A program made the translations under genes and the position numbers. From NCBI RefSeq assembly GCF_050402865.1, contig NZ_BAABMF010000003.1, forward strand, positions 186,001 to 250,000: DNA of 64,000 nucleotides, in the 5' to 3' direction. Positions 1 through 8,878 of this stretch are shown here, piece after piece; position 1 is the first letter of the stretch; each line of letters starts with the position of its first letter. Source of the stretch: Clostridium_AF sediminicola (GTDB lineage Bacteria; Bacillota; Clostridia; Clostridiales; Clostridiaceae). Under the pieces are notes generated by a model that worked only from the letters and a program-made list of their open reading frames with translations, was not told where the DNA came from and did no database searches.

Positions 1-531
1 TTTACTTAACATAAGGGTTACTCTACACTTCTTTGAAATATCAATATTATTTTTAATAACTTTTATTTCTGCAACATTACAAAATCCAATTTCGTGACTT
101 TCTAAAAAATCATTATCAAAATTCAAATCTACCAAGTACTCTAACTTAAGTTCATTAAAATTTACGCTTTTATTTAATTTTTTCGCATTATTAATTCCAT
201 TATCATTTAATGTACCAAAATCCTCACAACCAAAAATCAATTCTGGGCTACCAGGAGTTAAAAAGAATCCCATTGCTTGAGTTGAATATGAATATCCTAG
301 TGGTTCAATATGAGAATGATCATACTCAATATATTCATTTGCTAATCTCATAGCATAATTCCCTAGCCCGACTAATCCTTCTTTACTAAAGTTGAATATA
401 ACCTTACATTGATTTGATACATCAATGTTCCATTCAAAAACTCGTAATCTGGCTATATTCTTATTATTGATTTCATACTCTTCAACTTCATTACAATATA
501 AAGGTATCTTACTATATTTATTTTTGCTCAA
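1..531 (-). CDS. Putative immunity protein next to an RHS tip (partial)
   Basis: An open frame of 177 codons runs off the left edge. It starts with TTG at 529-531, preceded by an AAAGGAG ribosome binding site at about 541-547. The product begins MSKNKYSKIPLYCNEVEEYE and is a soluble, mixed-charge protein with no signal peptide or membrane segment; I do not recognise a family. It lies 66 bases downstream of the RHS tip at 598-1293 on the same strand. In polymorphic toxin loci that position is normally held by the cognate immunity gene, so the role is inferred from context only. The C-terminus is outside the window. Confidence 0.6.
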   Translation of the reverse strand, partial: MSKNKYSKIPLYCNEVEEYEINNKNIARLRVFEWNIDVSNQCKVIFNFSKEGLVGLGNYAMRLANEYIEYDHSHIEPLGYSYSTQAMGFFLTPGSPELIFGCEDFGTLNDNGINNAKKLNKSVNFNELKLEYLVDLNFDNDFLESHEIGFCNVAEIKVIKNNIDISKKCRVTLMLSK

Positions 532-597
532 ACTATAACTCTCCTTTAAATAAAACAATTATTGACAACAAGAACTAATTCATTTATATAATTTAAC

Positions 598-1293
598 CTA
601 TAATCGATGACGTTGTAGGATTTTTATAGATTTTTCAAAAACTACAAAAGCATCGTCTACAAACATGTGCAACCTAAATTTTACATTCCCTGCTATATTT
701 GTTGCAAGATCAAGATTGTAATGATCTAATAGATCGTGAGCAAACTCTCCAACATCTTTCCTTAAAACAATTTTATATGTTTCATTAATTTTAACTTCAA
801 TACCATATTCTACTTTTTCACCACTAGAATTTTCTTTATAAATTTTAGTGCCATCTTTAATCCCATTTTTAATCTTATCGTATAAGCTATTCTTATCTGG
901 TTTCTTCCCAGGTTCATTTGGATTGCTAGGGCTACTCCCATTCGTATCCATACTTGTATTACCATCATTAGCAACTTTATCAGCATTATTACTAATTAAA
1001 TCTGCTACTGCTGGTATTTTATCTATATATAATGCGCCTACAACTAGGGCTGCATATACTATATCACCTATTGGAAGAACTAAATCAACTGCAGGTAGCC
1101 AGCTAAAGAATGTAGCTGTTTGCATTGCTAATGCTGCATCATATCCACTTGGGTCATAATACTTAATAGGGTTATTTTTGCAATACGCAAATAAATTATG
1201 TGATAATAATTCACCTTTACTTCCGCCATAAGCATCCGTATTCAACATGCGACAAAACTCAGGGTTATAGTATCTTGATTGCAGATAATACAA
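598..1293 (-). CDS. Orphan RHS C-terminal tip with unrecognised toxin domain
   Basis: The 231-residue frame starts inside the RHS core: residues 1-50 carry YYLQSRYYNPEFCRMLNTDA and end in the NNPIKYYDPSGY signature that closes RHS shells. Residues 55-95 are hydrophobic, followed by a Ser/Asn/Pro/Lys-rich linker (about 105-140) and a C-terminal domain of about 90 residues ending LHMFVDDAFVVFEKSIKILQRHRL. That domain is probably the toxin, but I cannot assign it. The start is an internal TTG, and RHS homology begins at about 1299 with unrelated sequence upstream. No proper initiation region or RHS N-terminus exists, so this is a displaced tip cassette rather than an intact gene. The variant PEFCRMLN replaces the usual GRFIN and is shared with the tip at 4291-5694. 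Confidence 0.7.
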   Translation of the reverse strand: MYYLQSRYYNPEFCRMLNTDAYGGSKGELLSHNLFAYCKNNPIKYYDPSGYDAALAMQTATFFSWLPAVDLVLPIGDIVYAALVVGALYIDKIPAVADLISNNADKVANDGNTSMDTNGSSPSNPNEPGKKPDKNSLYDKIKNGIKDGTKIYKENSSGEKVEYGIEVKINETYKIVLRKDVGEFAHDLLDHYNLDLATNIAGNVKFRLHMFVDDAFVVFEKSIKILQRHRL

Positions 1294-1389
1294 TGCTGTC
1301 TTGGTATATATCCAATTTTCTCAAACTCTAAACTCATTGGTATCACTGGTCTATCAGAACTGGATACAGTACCCCATTGTTTCAAATCA

Positions 1390-1581
1390 TCAACTTAGAA
1401 CTGTCCGTTTCAAAAGCTTTTGCCATCTAAGTATAGTTTCTACAATGATTTGCAAAGCTTGTAGAGTCATTAGTTTTAGATTCCTTATAGTGTTTTCAAC
1501 GGTTTGAGATATGCTCACCATATTTTTCATTTGTTTTGTAAATGATGAGTTAATAGTCTTTTTCATATTCAATTTTACCAT
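1390..1581 (-). pseudogene. Short remnant, possibly a transposase N-terminus
   Basis: A 63-codon frame beginning MVKLNMKKTINSSFTKQM is followed, in other frames, by about 90 bases of open but unassigned sequence up to the RHS break at about 1299. The helical, Lys-rich start vaguely resembles the N-terminus of ISLre2/UPF0236-type transposases, but this is weak. A palindrome (CATAAGATA...TATCTTATG, 1579-1612) sits at its upstream end. It is best treated as debris of the element that separated this RHS tip from its original gene. Confidence 0.25.
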
Positions 1582-1612
1582 AAGATATCATTAGCACGTT
1601 AATTATCTTATG
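1579..1612. repeat. Imperfect palindrome upstream of the 1390-1581 remnant
   Basis: CATAAGATA and TATCTTATG arms flank an AT-rich centre with one GCACG. It may be the end of an insertion element or a hairpin; no counterpart was found elsewhere in the window. Confidence 0.35.
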
Positions 1613-1839
1613 AAAAAAGCCAACAAGTATTGTTTATACCTGTTGACTCATAAATGTTATTTTCAATCTGATATACACTACATTATTTGAATTATGCGGT
1701 TAAGGTATCTTGCTACTTTCTAGTAATTACTGCAATTGTCAGATATTCTTAGACATATCTTTTTATGAAGCGAGTTTCAACTGTATTTTGCAGTTACTTC
1801 CGTAAAATTGTAACAATCATTTTGTTATTTCTCCCACCC
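1613..1839. repeat. Repeat R2, copy A
   Basis: About 225 bases align with 12411-12630 over their whole length, by eye at roughly 75-80% identity. Shared blocks include TTATTTGAATTATGC and GAAGCGAGTTTCAACTGTAT, the latter running into TTTTGCAGTTACTTC, which can fold as AACTG-loop-CAGTT. Copy A begins with a decayed hairpin (GCCAACA...TGTTGAC) that is intact in copy B. There is no open frame. Both copies lie between RHS tip cassettes, so the repeat may mark cassette boundaries or be a remnant of a mobile element. Confidence 0.6.
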
Positions 1840-2162
1840 AATTCTGGAAAATCATAAGTATCTCTTCTAGGTTATTTGGTCCTCCATTCCCATAAAATGT
1901 ACTATAACTAACCTTACAGTTTGCACAAATTTTTTCACACTGCTAAATTATCTATTAAAATTAGTTGCATAAATATAACGACAATCAATCAAATGATTGT
2001 CGCTATGAATTTTAATTATTTCCTCTGTCTACTTGACAGGGTGCTGTTGAAAATCTACTGAGTTAAATTGTTTGATTTTGTTTTGTGGAACTTCAGACAT
2101 AATGATATTTTTAGAGAAGTGAGCAATACCTTAGTTACCAAAACATGATTTATCCACTTAAT
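1840..2162. other. Non-coding stretch between cassettes
   Basis: No frame of credible length or recognisable RNA is seen here. An imperfect hairpin lies at about 1978-2003 (CGACAATCA...TGATTGTCG). The region separates R2 copy A from the end of the SUKH-3 gene. Confidence 0.4.
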
Positions 2163-2609
2163 CTATTTAATTTCAGGTGTCTCCTTTTGCAAACATATTG
2201 CTTCAAGTGCTTCAAAATGATTATTTCCTAAACAAGTTAGAAAATCATCATACGCACCAAATATCTTACCTGATTCAGAGATTAAAAGAACTAAATACTC
2301 ATTATATCCTTGACCGATTACAATTAGCTTTTCTCCGATTCTTTCCTCATATGTCTCAACTCGCTCACGATATATAACACTTATTGCACATATAGGGTCA
2401 AAATGAGACTTATCCATTTCATTTGGAACTCTATATGCTGGATGAATAAGCTCTAATCCACCAAACTCTGCAAGAAATATTTTAGCTTTATCATTTATTT
2501 CATACTCATCTTCAATCAAAGCGTCTATATAAGATTGTATATCGATTTTACGACAAGAAGTCCACCCTGCCTTTTCTAATATATTTTTTGTTGCTTGTGA
2601 CAGTTCCAT
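2163..2609 (-). CDS. SUKH-3 family immunity protein
   Basis: The 148-residue product shows the SMI1/KNR4-like (SUKH) pattern: an N-terminal helix with ILEKAGWTSCRKID, then AKIFLAEFGGLELIHP, and a C-terminal IGQGYNEYLVLLISESGKIFGAYDD strand block. SUKH-3 proteins are immunity factors that bind and neutralise nuclease or deaminase toxins. The gene starts 19 bases after the deaminase tip at 2629-3340 with a strong AAGGAGGAG site, and SUKH-3 is a known partner of YwqJ-type deaminases. The assignment as cognate antitoxin is inference from that pairing. The length is normal and no defects are visible. Confidence 0.75.
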   Translation of the reverse strand: MELSQATKNILEKAGWTSCRKIDIQSYIDALIEDEYEINDKAKIFLAEFGGLELIHPAYRVPNEMDKSHFDPICAISVIYRERVETYEERIGEKLIVIGQGYNEYLVLLISESGKIFGAYDDFLTCLGNNHFEALEAICLQKETPEIK

Positions 2610-2628
2610 ATTCTCCTCCTTATTAATT

Positions 2629-3340
2629 TTATTTAGTTAGTACATTTGCTCCAAAAATTGTTATCTGACAGTTTTTACACATCGGAAACGCTTGTCCTGT
2701 CTTTACAACAACAGTTGCAACATCAAGGTTTGTAATTTTCGCTCCACTATTTAAAGCATTATTGACTGCATTAAATTCTGCACAATTTGCTACTGGCCAC
2801 TTTTGTAAACTTGGATTTGGCATTCGAGCTTGTAAAACTTTATTTATATTATTTGAAATTGTTCCACTATTGCCATAGTATACATTTCCAGTTGTTCTAT
2901 CGACTGCTGCAGAAGTTCCCATTGGTAACTTACGCTTTGAGAGAATATCCCTTAACTGTGCGGCTCGTTGTACAGCCATTTCCTTAGCATCGGCGATTTT
3001 ACTTGCTACTGCTCCGCTTGCAGTCATAGCTGCATATGCTGTTTCGGCAGCATATCCTAATCCTGCACCAACTAAAGCTCCTGCGAGCGCTCCTCCTGCA
3101 ACATATCTCCAATCTACTGAACCTTTAGTTTTATATGAATATACTGCTCCTGCTATTGCACCAGCTACAGCACCAATTCCTGCTCCTACAATCCACCAAG
3201 CAATATATCCAGATGGATCTTCCATATTCACTGGATTATTAAGACAGTACGCAAATACATTATGGGATAAGAGTTTTCCAACTTCTCCACCTAAAGCATC
3301 CGCATTAATAAACCTTCCCCAACTCGGGTTATAGTACGAT
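2629..3340 (-). CDS. Orphan RHS tip with YwqJ-like deaminase toxin domain
   Basis: RHS core sequence starts abruptly at about 3340 (SYYNPSWGRFINADALGG) after an in-frame stop and reaches NNPVNMEDPSGY. The first usable start is a GTG at 3231, giving 200 residues. After a glycine/alanine-rich hydrophobic segment (residues 12-75), the last 100 residues look like a deaminase-fold toxin: NCAEFNAVNNAL supplies the C150-x-E152 zinc/proton-shuttle motif and PMCKNC supplies C185 and C188. These are the metal ligands of the cytidine-deaminase superfamily as used in YwqJ-type polymorphic toxins. The SUKH-3 gene follows directly. The shell-forming RHS body is missing, so expression and delivery from this copy are doubtful. 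Confidence 0.7.
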
Positions 3341-3493
3341 GTATGTTATCGCATATTTATTATAAAATATGACTTAATTATACTAATAAGTTTATTCTAT
3401 TCAAAAATTGTAAACCATTCATTCAGTTTGAATCATTATTTAAAAATAGAGCATAATAATATATACAATATAAACTAACTATAATCATATAAA

Positions 3494-3525
3494 AACCCAG
3501 TAAATTATATCAGTTTACTGGGTTA
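3494..3525 (-). terminator. Rho-independent terminator after the 3574-4272 gene
   Basis: Read on the minus strand, AACCCAGTAAA pairs with TTTACTGGGTT and runs into TTTTAT. It lies about 50 bases past the stop of the immunity gene. Confidence 0.65.
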
Positions 3526-3573
3526 ATGTTGTTTTCTTGACATACTACACGGTTCTACTTTACTTCAAATGTA

Positions 3574-4272
3574 CTATTTCCCTAAAATATATTTGTAATA
3601 CGTATCTAGAGGACATATATAATCTAATTGTATTTCCTCAATATTATACTTACAACTGCTTATAAGTCTATTAAATTCTTCTATAATTTTTTGCAAGTAA
3701 TTATTTATACCAGGATTATGTAATGGATATGACCATGTATATGCCATACTATACCCATCTATGCACATTAATAATTCTTGGTCAATTAACTCATCCTCAC
3801 TACTGTCTCTAAAAAAATTAATACCTTTACATAATGAATTTTCCATAAGGCATAACAGTTCATTAAGCCTATTTGTATCATTATATTTTATATAAAAGTT
3901 CTGTGATTTTAATGTAGGAGTGCAGCTATCCTTGTTTATTTTATCACCTTTTTCCTTATATAATAACTCCATATCATTTTTCTTATCCCAGTATGAGTAT
4001 CTAATAAGTAAATCCCCTTTATCATCATCAATTTTATAAATAGTCCAAGAAGACATGGAATGGTTAAGCCTGGCTTCACGATAATAAAACATAACTGTTC
4101 CTGTTTTTGGGTATGATTTTTTTGTCTTTTTAATATAAATAATATATGGTTCCTTTGTAAAAATATTCGCTAATTGTTCAAACTGTAAAAGCTTTAGATT
4201 AATGGTTGGTTTGCATAAACTTTTTACAGTTTTTGCATTCCCTTCTTCTATTGCTAAATCATTATTAAACAT
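3574..4272 (-). CDS. Putative immunity protein for the Hint-linked RHS tip
   Basis: A 232-residue soluble protein beginning MFNNDLAIEEGNAKTVKSLC, without signal peptide or membrane helices; no family is recognised. It starts 18 bases after the stop of the Hint/toxin tip at 4291, behind an AAAGGTGG ribosome binding site, and is followed by a terminator. The size, position and lack of export signals fit an immunity protein for the preceding toxin. That is inference from gene order only. Confidence 0.6.
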   Translation of the reverse strand: MFNNDLAIEEGNAKTVKSLCKPTINLKLLQFEQLANIFTKEPYIIYIKKTKKSYPKTGTVMFYYREARLNHSMSSWTIYKIDDDKGDLLIRYSYWDKKNDMELLYKEKGDKINKDSCTPTLKSQNFYIKYNDTNRLNELLCLMENSLCKGINFFRDSSEDELIDQELLMCIDGYSMAYTWSYPLHNPGINNYLQKIIEEFNRLISSCKYNIEEIQLDYICPLDTYYKYILGK

Positions 4273-4290
4273 AGTAACCCACCTTTATTA

Positions 4291-5694
4291 TTACTTATAC
4301 GAGTCTTTTAAATTTTCAAATAGTCCAATGTATGAACCCATTTTAGAACCATTTCCAATTGCAAATACTTCATTTGTTTTTCGGTCTATATACAAATTTG
4401 ATAAACTGCCACCATGAGTTCTCTTTATATTTCTAGTTACTTCTTCGCCACCTATAGCCTTTATTTCTCTTTTGGATAATCTTTTTAACTTTCCAACATC
4501 TGCGTCACCACAATTCGCATTATGAACTAATATTGCATCACTAGTTACATAATAAGTGTGAAAATCTGTTACTTGAAAATTATAAACTGTTATTGGCGCA
4601 TCAAATTCTTTTACTTCAATTTTATTAACTATCTTTCGTTCACCATTTTTTGAAGCTAATTCATTGCCGATTTTAAGATTAAGCGCTTTTACCCATCCTT
4701 TTCCTTTAAAATAAAATGGGTGTTCTGCCGTAGTTTCAATTTTTTTATCACCAATATAAACATATATAAGTTGTTTAGTTTCTTTAACATACGTTTCTAC
4801 TACTGTTTTTAATGCTATTTCACCTTTTCCGGGTTCTCAGCGTAAACTAAATCTCCAGCTTCTACTAGTTCTATTGAAATATAACCTTTTTTATGTTGCT
4901 ACTAATGTCCCTGCAACGAAACAAGTTCCATTAGGTGCTAAAGCTGCTGTAGTTACAACCATAGCACCTGCTATGTTTACAAAATTCTCAGCAGTATTAT
5001 ATGCACTTTCATTCCCTCGAAATACTGTATCTCGCAAAACGTTATTATCACTAACCGCTTCATAAGCTCGATTTGCTCCAAATACACCAACTCCAGCTGC
5101 TACCGCATATGCCCCTACTGTTGCTACTGAAGTCAAAGCCATTGCAGTAGATGCGGACGCTCCTGTCGCCATATCTATCCCCGTTCCAATTGCACATGCA
5201 GCTACTGGAGCAGCTATCACAACAGCTGCTACTGCAACTACTGTTACTGCCGCGATTGCTAATCCCTTTGTCCATTTAGGCCAATATCCGTTTGCGTCCT
5301 CCATATTCACAGGGTTATTCATTACATACGCAAATGCATTATGGGATAGCATAGTTCCTATCTTTCCTCCGATTGCATCCGCATTCAACATGCGACAAAA
5401 CTCAGGGTTATAGTACCTACTTTGTAGATAGTATAAATTTGTCTCAGAATCATACCTATATCCTCGATATCTATATGGATTCTTAACCCCAATGCTATCT
5501 CTTAAAGAACCCGTTATTCCATCTTTGTCCGTATCTGTAGCGTCATCTAACTCATCTTGAGATGGAGTTAGTTTACCCCATGAATCATAATTATATTTTA
5601 CCACTTGTATACCACTCTCATCAAATAAACCAGTAATATCTCCTTGAGCATTTCTGATGTAGTAGTATTCAGTTCCATTTAAATTCATGCTCAC
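4291..5694 (-). pseudogene. RHS core-Hint-toxin tip with two compensating frameshifts
   Basis: The segment encodes the end of an RHS body (MNLNGTEYYYIRNAQGDITG, YRGYRYDSETNLYYLQSRYY, NNPVNMEDANGY), a Gly/Ala-rich hydrophobic segment, and a pretoxin Hint autoprotease: CFVAGTLVAT start, TAEHPFY middle, and a closing DFHTYYVTSDAILVHNA. The final ~65 residues (KLKRLSKREIKAIGGEEVTR ... SNLYIDRKTNEVFAIGNG) resemble the Ntox33 class. At about 4890 one extra base next to an A6 run shifts the frame into a stop, and at about 4823 one missing A restores it, so the start and end frames agree. Both changes touch homopolymers, so real decay and sequencing error are both possible. Upstream the gene is split by the element at 5751-5871. 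Confidence 0.7.
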
Positions 5695-5750
5695 TAATTT
5701 ACCATTACTATCGTAGGTATAATGAATTGAATCTGTTCCATTTTTATTTT

Positions 5751-5871
5751 ATGATTTTCCCACAAAAATAAGTTGAACTATTTCATATAGAATATTTACC
5801 GCAGATTAAAGATTTCTGACGCTAAATATTCTATATGAAGTTCAACTAAATTATTTTTGTGGAATAATCAT
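5751..5871. mobile_element. MITE-like palindromic insertion in an RHS gene
   Basis: About 121 bases form a near-perfect inverted repeat: ATGATTTTCCCACAAAAATA at the left and its counterpart TATTTTTGTGG-AATAATCAT at the right, with inner arms GTTGAAC...GTTCAAC and ATATAGAATATTTA...TAAATATTCTATAT. It interrupts the RHS codons between VTFESN and NGTDSIHYTYD, which are contiguous in the paralogue at 10375-10430. It encodes nothing. A shorter relative with the same CCACAAAAA ends and GTTCAAC motif lies at 52205-52243. Confidence 0.75.
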
Positions 5872-6178
5872 TAGATTCAAAGGTTACTTTGTCACCTTCA
5901 AGATGATATTTTGTTGTAACAGCACCAACTATTTTTTCTGTTCTTATACCTGATGAATTATATTTAAAGCTTAATGATTTAGTTCCATCACCCATGGATT
6001 TAAACTGTCTGCCATGCTCCCAAGAAAACTCCATATCATCATAAGTGTAGCTAATTGGATTATCATCATTAGTTATAGTACTTACTCTTGTAGTAGTTGA
6101 ATTTGCTTCTGCATTTAATGCAAAAAAGCATGTTCCTCTTCTCAAGAAACATACTTTTTTTCTCACCCTACGGGTCAC
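5846..6178 (-). pseudogene. Upstream RHS fragment of the 4291-5694 gene
   Basis: YD-repeat sequence (STTTRVSTITND ... WEHGRQFKSMGDGTKSLSFK ... TTKYHLEGDKVTFESN) is continuous with the downstream RHS piece except for the 121-base insertion. It closely parallels part of the RHS protein at 9385-11862. The first 30 codons are read through a terminator-like hairpin and are not RHS sequence, so the true upstream part of the gene has been lost at the R1 repeat. Confidence 0.7.
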
Positions 6179-6376
6179 TTATTTACTTTAATTCTTTTTA
6201 TCTATACCTGTACTGTTATATCTTTAATTCCGTAAACTATGCTAAACATTACTTTTTCCCTTTCTACAACTACTGCCTACTCAACCATTCGCATCGGATT
6301 TCCATCCTCGCACCGCTCTCCGCTCTCTGTTGTTTCACTTCGTTCACAACGACTTGTGTCTGGTAAATTTTACACC
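6069..6376. repeat. Repeat R1, copy A
   Basis: About 305 bases align with 11949-12255 with few gaps and roughly 85-90% identity by eye. One end is RHS coding sequence (STTTRVSTITN); the centre is a strong hairpin (AAAAAAGCATG...CATACTTTTTT, 6120-6160). The far end, GGTGTAAAATTTACC in minus-strand sense, is the exon immediately after the group II intron. The repeat looks like an old junction between a 3' end with terminator and an RHS body, copied twice. Confidence 0.7.
6120..6160. terminator. Bidirectional terminator-like hairpin in R1 copy A
   Basis: AAAAAAGCATG and CATACTTTTTT flank a 17-19 base loop, giving A and T tracts on both sides. The same hairpin, better paired, is present at 12001-12040. 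Confidence 0.6.
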
Positions 6377-6417
6377 GTCGAGTAGAATCAGCAAGTCTCC
6401 TCGCTGAAACCCTCTCA

Positions 6418-6450
6418 GAACCGTACGTGCGGATTTCCCGCATACGGCTC
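6418..6450 (-). ncRNA. Group II intron domain V
   Basis: GAGCCGTATGCGGG-AAATCCGCACGTACGGTTC in minus-strand sense folds into the short hairpin with two-base bulge that forms the intron's catalytic centre. It is nearly identical to the domain V at 13970-14002. Confidence 0.85.
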
Positions 6451-6463
6451 CTCACATTATCAT

Positions 6464-7795
6464 TTACAAAATATAGCTGATTGTAGATTTACGTTCAAAT
6501 ATATTAACATAAATCTTAGGATACGGAATTTTATAACTTTTAAACATCATACTAAAAGTCTGCCAGTTATAGCTTTTCCTTTGACTCCTTCTATTTAGCC
6601 ACTTATAGACTAGTCGTCTTACTAAATACCTAAATTTCTGTAATGCACGACTATTATCTGTTATACCATAGTATCTATAATATCCTATTAGTTTCTGTCT
6701 TAATTTCTTCATTATAAGGCCTATTGGTAGTACTCTATTTCTTTGTAGCCAAACTTTTAACCTTCTTAGACTAGCTCTAAACTTCTTGTTACTTGTCTTT
6801 CTCTTAACTCTGTAAGAACCATTCTTTCTACAACTACAATAATGAGTAAATCCTAAGAAATCAAATGTTACCGGTTTCTTTCAAGCCCTCCCAAATTTGT
6901 GGTCATAATATGCTTTCTTACCGAAGTTAATTATATTAGTTTTATCTTCTGCAATTTCAAGACTAAATTTTGCTAATCTCTTCTTTAATGTTTCATAAAA
7001 TGCTTTCGCATCACTTTCATATTGAAAACAGCATGCAAAATCATCAGCGTAGCGGACTATATATGCTTCCCCTTTGCACCATTTACGTACTACTTTTTCA
7101 AACCATAAATCAAGCACGTAGTGTAAGTATATATTAGCCAGGCTAGGTGATATTATGCCACCTTGCGGAGCACCTTCATATGCCTTATAGAAACGACCGT
7201 TTTCCATTATCCCTGCATTTAAGAATCTGCTGATATATCTTAGTAGTGTGCTATCAGATATTCTATGTTCTAAAAATTCCATCATCCATTTGTGATCTAC
7301 ATTGTCAAAGAACCCTTTAATATCAGCATCTACCACATAGTTTATATTCTTTCTACTAAGGTATACATCTAGTATCTTAATTGCATCATGACAACTTCTG
7401 TTTGGTCTGAATCCAAATGAGCTATCTAGATAATCTTGTTCATATATTGCTTGCAGAATTTTGTTAATGGCTAATTGTACTATCTTATCTTCATAAGATG
7501 GTATACCTAAAGGTCTTTTCTTACTTGACCCTGCTTTCGGTATATATACTCTTTTAACAGGTTTAGGTCTGTACTTAAGTGATTTCATTCTTTTAAGTAG
7601 GTCTTCAATATTTGCTTCTAAATTTCCTTCATATTCCCATTTTGTCATGTTGTCTATTCCAGAAGCCTTCTTAGCTTTTAGTTCTTTGTGACATTCAATA
7701 AGCATTTCCTTATTTATAAGATGCATTAATGAAGTAAATTTCTCGTTTGGTCTTTCTTCAGCTATTTCTGCTATCCTATCGAGTTTCGTTGACAT
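6464..7795 (-). pseudogene. ltrA: Group II intron reverse transcriptase/maturase with in-frame stop
   Basis: The frame spans 443 codons and is broken by one TGA at 6881-6883. The first 304 residues hold the reverse transcriptase: KKASGIDNMT, KRPLGIPSYEDKIVQ, the DADIKGFFDNVDH metal-binding block, APQGGIISPSLANI, and the catalytic YADD at 249-252. After the TGA the same frame continues with KKPVTFDFLGFTHYC and a maturase (domain X) part ending NWQTFSMMFKS...PKIYVNIFERKS. The protein would reverse-transcribe and help splice its own intron. Without readthrough it lacks the maturase domain, so the intron is probably immobile unless helped in trans. Confidence 0.85.
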
Positions 7796-8379
7796 TATTT
7801 ATTCCTCCTCTGTGTAAGGTAATGTTTCTCTTTTCAAGGGCAATAATGTGTTACACCCTTCCCTCCACAAGAATTACCCTGCTTCATTAGTACTATGATG
7901 TAATCCGACTACTTAGTTACATTTGGATTCCTTGCTTTTACACTTGTACCTCCATACTTTATTTTCATAAAGATAACTAAGTCCTCCCAAGTTGACGTGC
8001 TATACCAATATCTATCATGCTGTGCCTTAGAACTCCGGAAAAGCTTGTATTTCCTCGCAATATCAAAAATACAAGTGCTGATTTCTGCTCCCAGGATAGC
8101 ATCATCCTTTTCAAATTTGCCAAACATTTCGGAGCTAGTAGCTTCATCATACAGATTACGGCCTGATAGTTCGTTTGCCTACACTTAATCTATTACGTCA
8201 CCGTAATAAACCCAAGGCTAACTAATGACTGGTTGCTAACCTTTGCCATGCAGGATTCGCGCCTGCTATATAGCAGAAAAGAACATCACACTTCGTGTGT
8301 TATTCTTTTCTCTTTACGCCCTTTCTTGGCGTACCCTGAGGTGTTTGCGAAACCTCCAGGTTGAGCTTGCTAACAGCAC

Positions 8380-8878
8380 TTAATCTATTTGTAAAGCTGT
8401 TTTTTCTCTCTTCACTTAAATCATTAATATCAAATCCTTCAAGAATTAAACTATCTTGTGACCTATCTAATTGGTTTTAAGTAGGAGTTCCGTAATTTCT
8501 AAATAAAGCGTGAAGTACCTGGAATTGTAGTTGTAGTAGTTATGGTAATTTTTTGCATTATAAAAATCTTTCTGTATGATCCGCTTTATCTTAATCATTT
8601 CGTATTCTCCATAATCCTTAGTAACTCTAAATCTGTACGGTCTTATTTCACATCAAACTCAAAAGAGCTGTAAATAAATTTGATTTTCAAATCTATTTAC
8701 AGCCTTATATTTTTAATAGATACAATATTTATAGTAAAAGTAGAACCGAAACTTTTACTTTCTAACCCCAAAACAAAAATCCATTAATTAGATATTTATT
8801 AATATTAATATAAATATTTACAAAATGTTTTCTTGGAACGGGGGGGGGCTTTCTGGGCACGTAGTATCCCGCTTATGC
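8380..8878. other. Intron 5' exon, terminator and G9 tract; no gene
   Basis: On the minus strand 33 codons just upstream of the intron (NQLDRSQDSLILEGFDINDL) are open but bounded by a stop, so they are probably a broken exon of unknown gene. A hairpin at about 8662-8702 has AGCTGTAAATAAATTTGA and CAAATCTATTTACAGC arms and could terminate in both directions. A run of nine G lies at 8840-8848, unusual in such AT-rich DNA. Confidence 0.5.
8662..8702. terminator. Bidirectional terminator-like hairpin
   Basis: GCTGTAAATAAATTTGA pairs with CAAATCTATTTACAGC around a TTTT loop, with T-rich flanks on both strands. It lies about 180 bases downstream of the immunity gene that ends at 8879. Confidence 0.6.

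Larger units (their letters stand above)
6377..8379 (-). mobile_element. Group II intron with maturase gene
   Basis: The 5' end is read as GTGCTGTTAGC at 8379, followed by CAAGCTCAACCTGGAGGTTT and GGGTACGCCAAGAAAGGGCG, typical of group II domain I starts. A reverse transcriptase gene sits in domain IV. Domain V is clear at 6418-6450, followed by a domain VI stem (TTCAGC...GCTGA). The 3' end is placed after CTACTCGAC, because the remnant intron at 13913 ends in the near-identical CTACCCGAC. The element is about 2.0 kb and structurally complete, but its protein carries a stop codon. Its 3' exon is the R1 repeat. Confidence 0.8.

Noticed and set aside
848..1159. Plus-strand open frame of 103 codons
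   Set aside because: It is the reverse complement of the RHS tip; it has no ribosome binding site and a composition expected of an antisense frame.
6881..6883. In-frame TGA in the maturase as a selenocysteine codon
   Set aside because: No SECIS-like hairpin is evident after it and maturases are not selenoproteins; a nonsense mutation is simpler.
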